From a bacterium (lineage in GTDB: Bacteria; Patescibacteriota; Microgenomatia; UBA8517), in NCBI GenBank assembly GCA_021824385.1, contig JAKAKU010000131.1, positions 1 through 13,763 on the forward strand: 13,763 bases of DNA, read 5' to 3'. Position 1 is the first letter of the stretch, and each line of letters begins with the position of its first letter. A program made the position numbers and the translations under genes. This document shows positions 13,543 through 13,763 of the stretch, in pieces. The notes below the pieces were generated by a model. The model saw nothing but the letters and a program-made list of their open reading frames with translations. It searched no databases and was not told the origin of the DNA.

Positions 13543-13763
13543 CTAATTGGAAGCGGTGGTAAAAATCGTTTCGGAAACTGATAATTCCCATTCAGAGCCA
13601 TCTGGCCCTTCCATGATTTTGTTTGAGGTGAGGTCGAATGTTTTTGTCGTGACTTCCGAGCCTCCCGTCGTGAATGTTACATCAAACAACCATGGACTTG
13701 CGTACTCGTCATCCGTTTCGTACTTTGTCACATTTACAATAACAGCGTTTTTCGCAAGTGTGA
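13543..13763 (-). CDS. Unknown protein, C-terminal part only (cut by right window edge)
   Basis: An open minus-strand frame enters from the right edge and ends with TAG at 13545-13543. The GTG at 13731 is an internal Val rather than a necessary start: the frame stays open through ten further codons to the edge (TLAKNAVIVN before it). The visible 72 residues are acidic and Thr-rich and probably mostly beta strands, with ASPWLFDVTFTTGG and a WELSVSETIF segment near the end. I do not recognise a family. A strong terminator follows. Confidence 0.65.
   Translation of the reverse strand, partial: TLAKNAVIVNVTKYETDDEYASPWLFDVTFTTGGSEVTTKTFDLTSNKIMEGPDGSEWELSVSETIFTTASN

Noticed and set aside
1..13763. 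tRNA, rRNA, CRISPR array, insertion sequence or prophage
   Set aside because: No cloverleaf or conserved rRNA segments, no regularly spaced repeats, no transposase, integrase or phage structural frames were seen.

Overview
The window looks like part of a small, compact, moderately AT-rich bacterial chromosome. The gene set (GreA, SerRS, RarA, a slipin, an M50 protease, a TauE/SafE-cupredoxin protein, a PspC membrane protein, several small unknowns), very short intergenic gaps, frequent GTG starts and mostly absent Shine-Dalgarno (SD) sites fit a Candidate Phyla Radiation / Patescibacteria genome, perhaps a parcubacterium. This placement is an inference from gene style, not from a marker-gene tree. 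TGA is used as a normal stop (serS, the ABC transporter and the 240-residue unknown end in it), so the standard bacterial code applies. There is no rRNA, tRNA, CRISPR array, insertion sequence or phage gene. No gene-free stretch exceeds 300 bases.

Layout: 1-199 (-) is the N-terminus of a secreted protein that runs off the left edge. 359-1648 (+) is a membrane metalloprotease of the site-2 protease (M50) type, broken by an in-frame TGA just before its HEMFH motif. After a terminator, 1724-1891 holds a strong promoter and a structured leader with its own intrinsic terminator in front of greA. 1892-6690 (+) carries greA, an HD hydrolase, serS, an unknown protein ending in an HELIH motif, trhO and a slipin. 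A 146-bp gap (6691-6836) holds nested inverted repeats. 6837-8937 (-) carries a TauE/SafE-cupredoxin protein, an HD phosphohydrolase and an unknown protein. 9070-9276 (+) is a small single-span membrane protein. 9284-10441 (-) is rarA, divergent from 10505-12999 (+), an ABC exporter half-transporter overlapped by a spermidine-synthase-like methyltransferase. 12996-13466 (-) is a PspC protein, and 13543-13763 (-) is the C-terminus of an unknown protein running off the right edge.

The most general signal is regulatory. At least six starts (HD hydrolase 2373, trhO 5005, the second HD protein 8443, rarA 10441, ABC transporter 10505, pspC 13466) have a good -10 hexamer only 6-8 nt upstream and no SD. 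Three more have one 10-12 nt upstream. This is the arrangement expected of leaderless or nearly leaderless mRNAs. By contrast, the genes at 199(-), 359, 8937(-), 9070 and 12322 have recognisable SD sites, so the genome seems to mix two initiation modes.

Functionally the genes are mostly housekeeping: transcription fidelity (GreA), translation (SerRS, TrhO), replication-fork rescue (RarA), nucleotide hydrolysis (two HD proteins) and membrane or envelope functions (slipin, PspC, ABC exporter, TauE/SafE). No defence or mobile cassette is visible.
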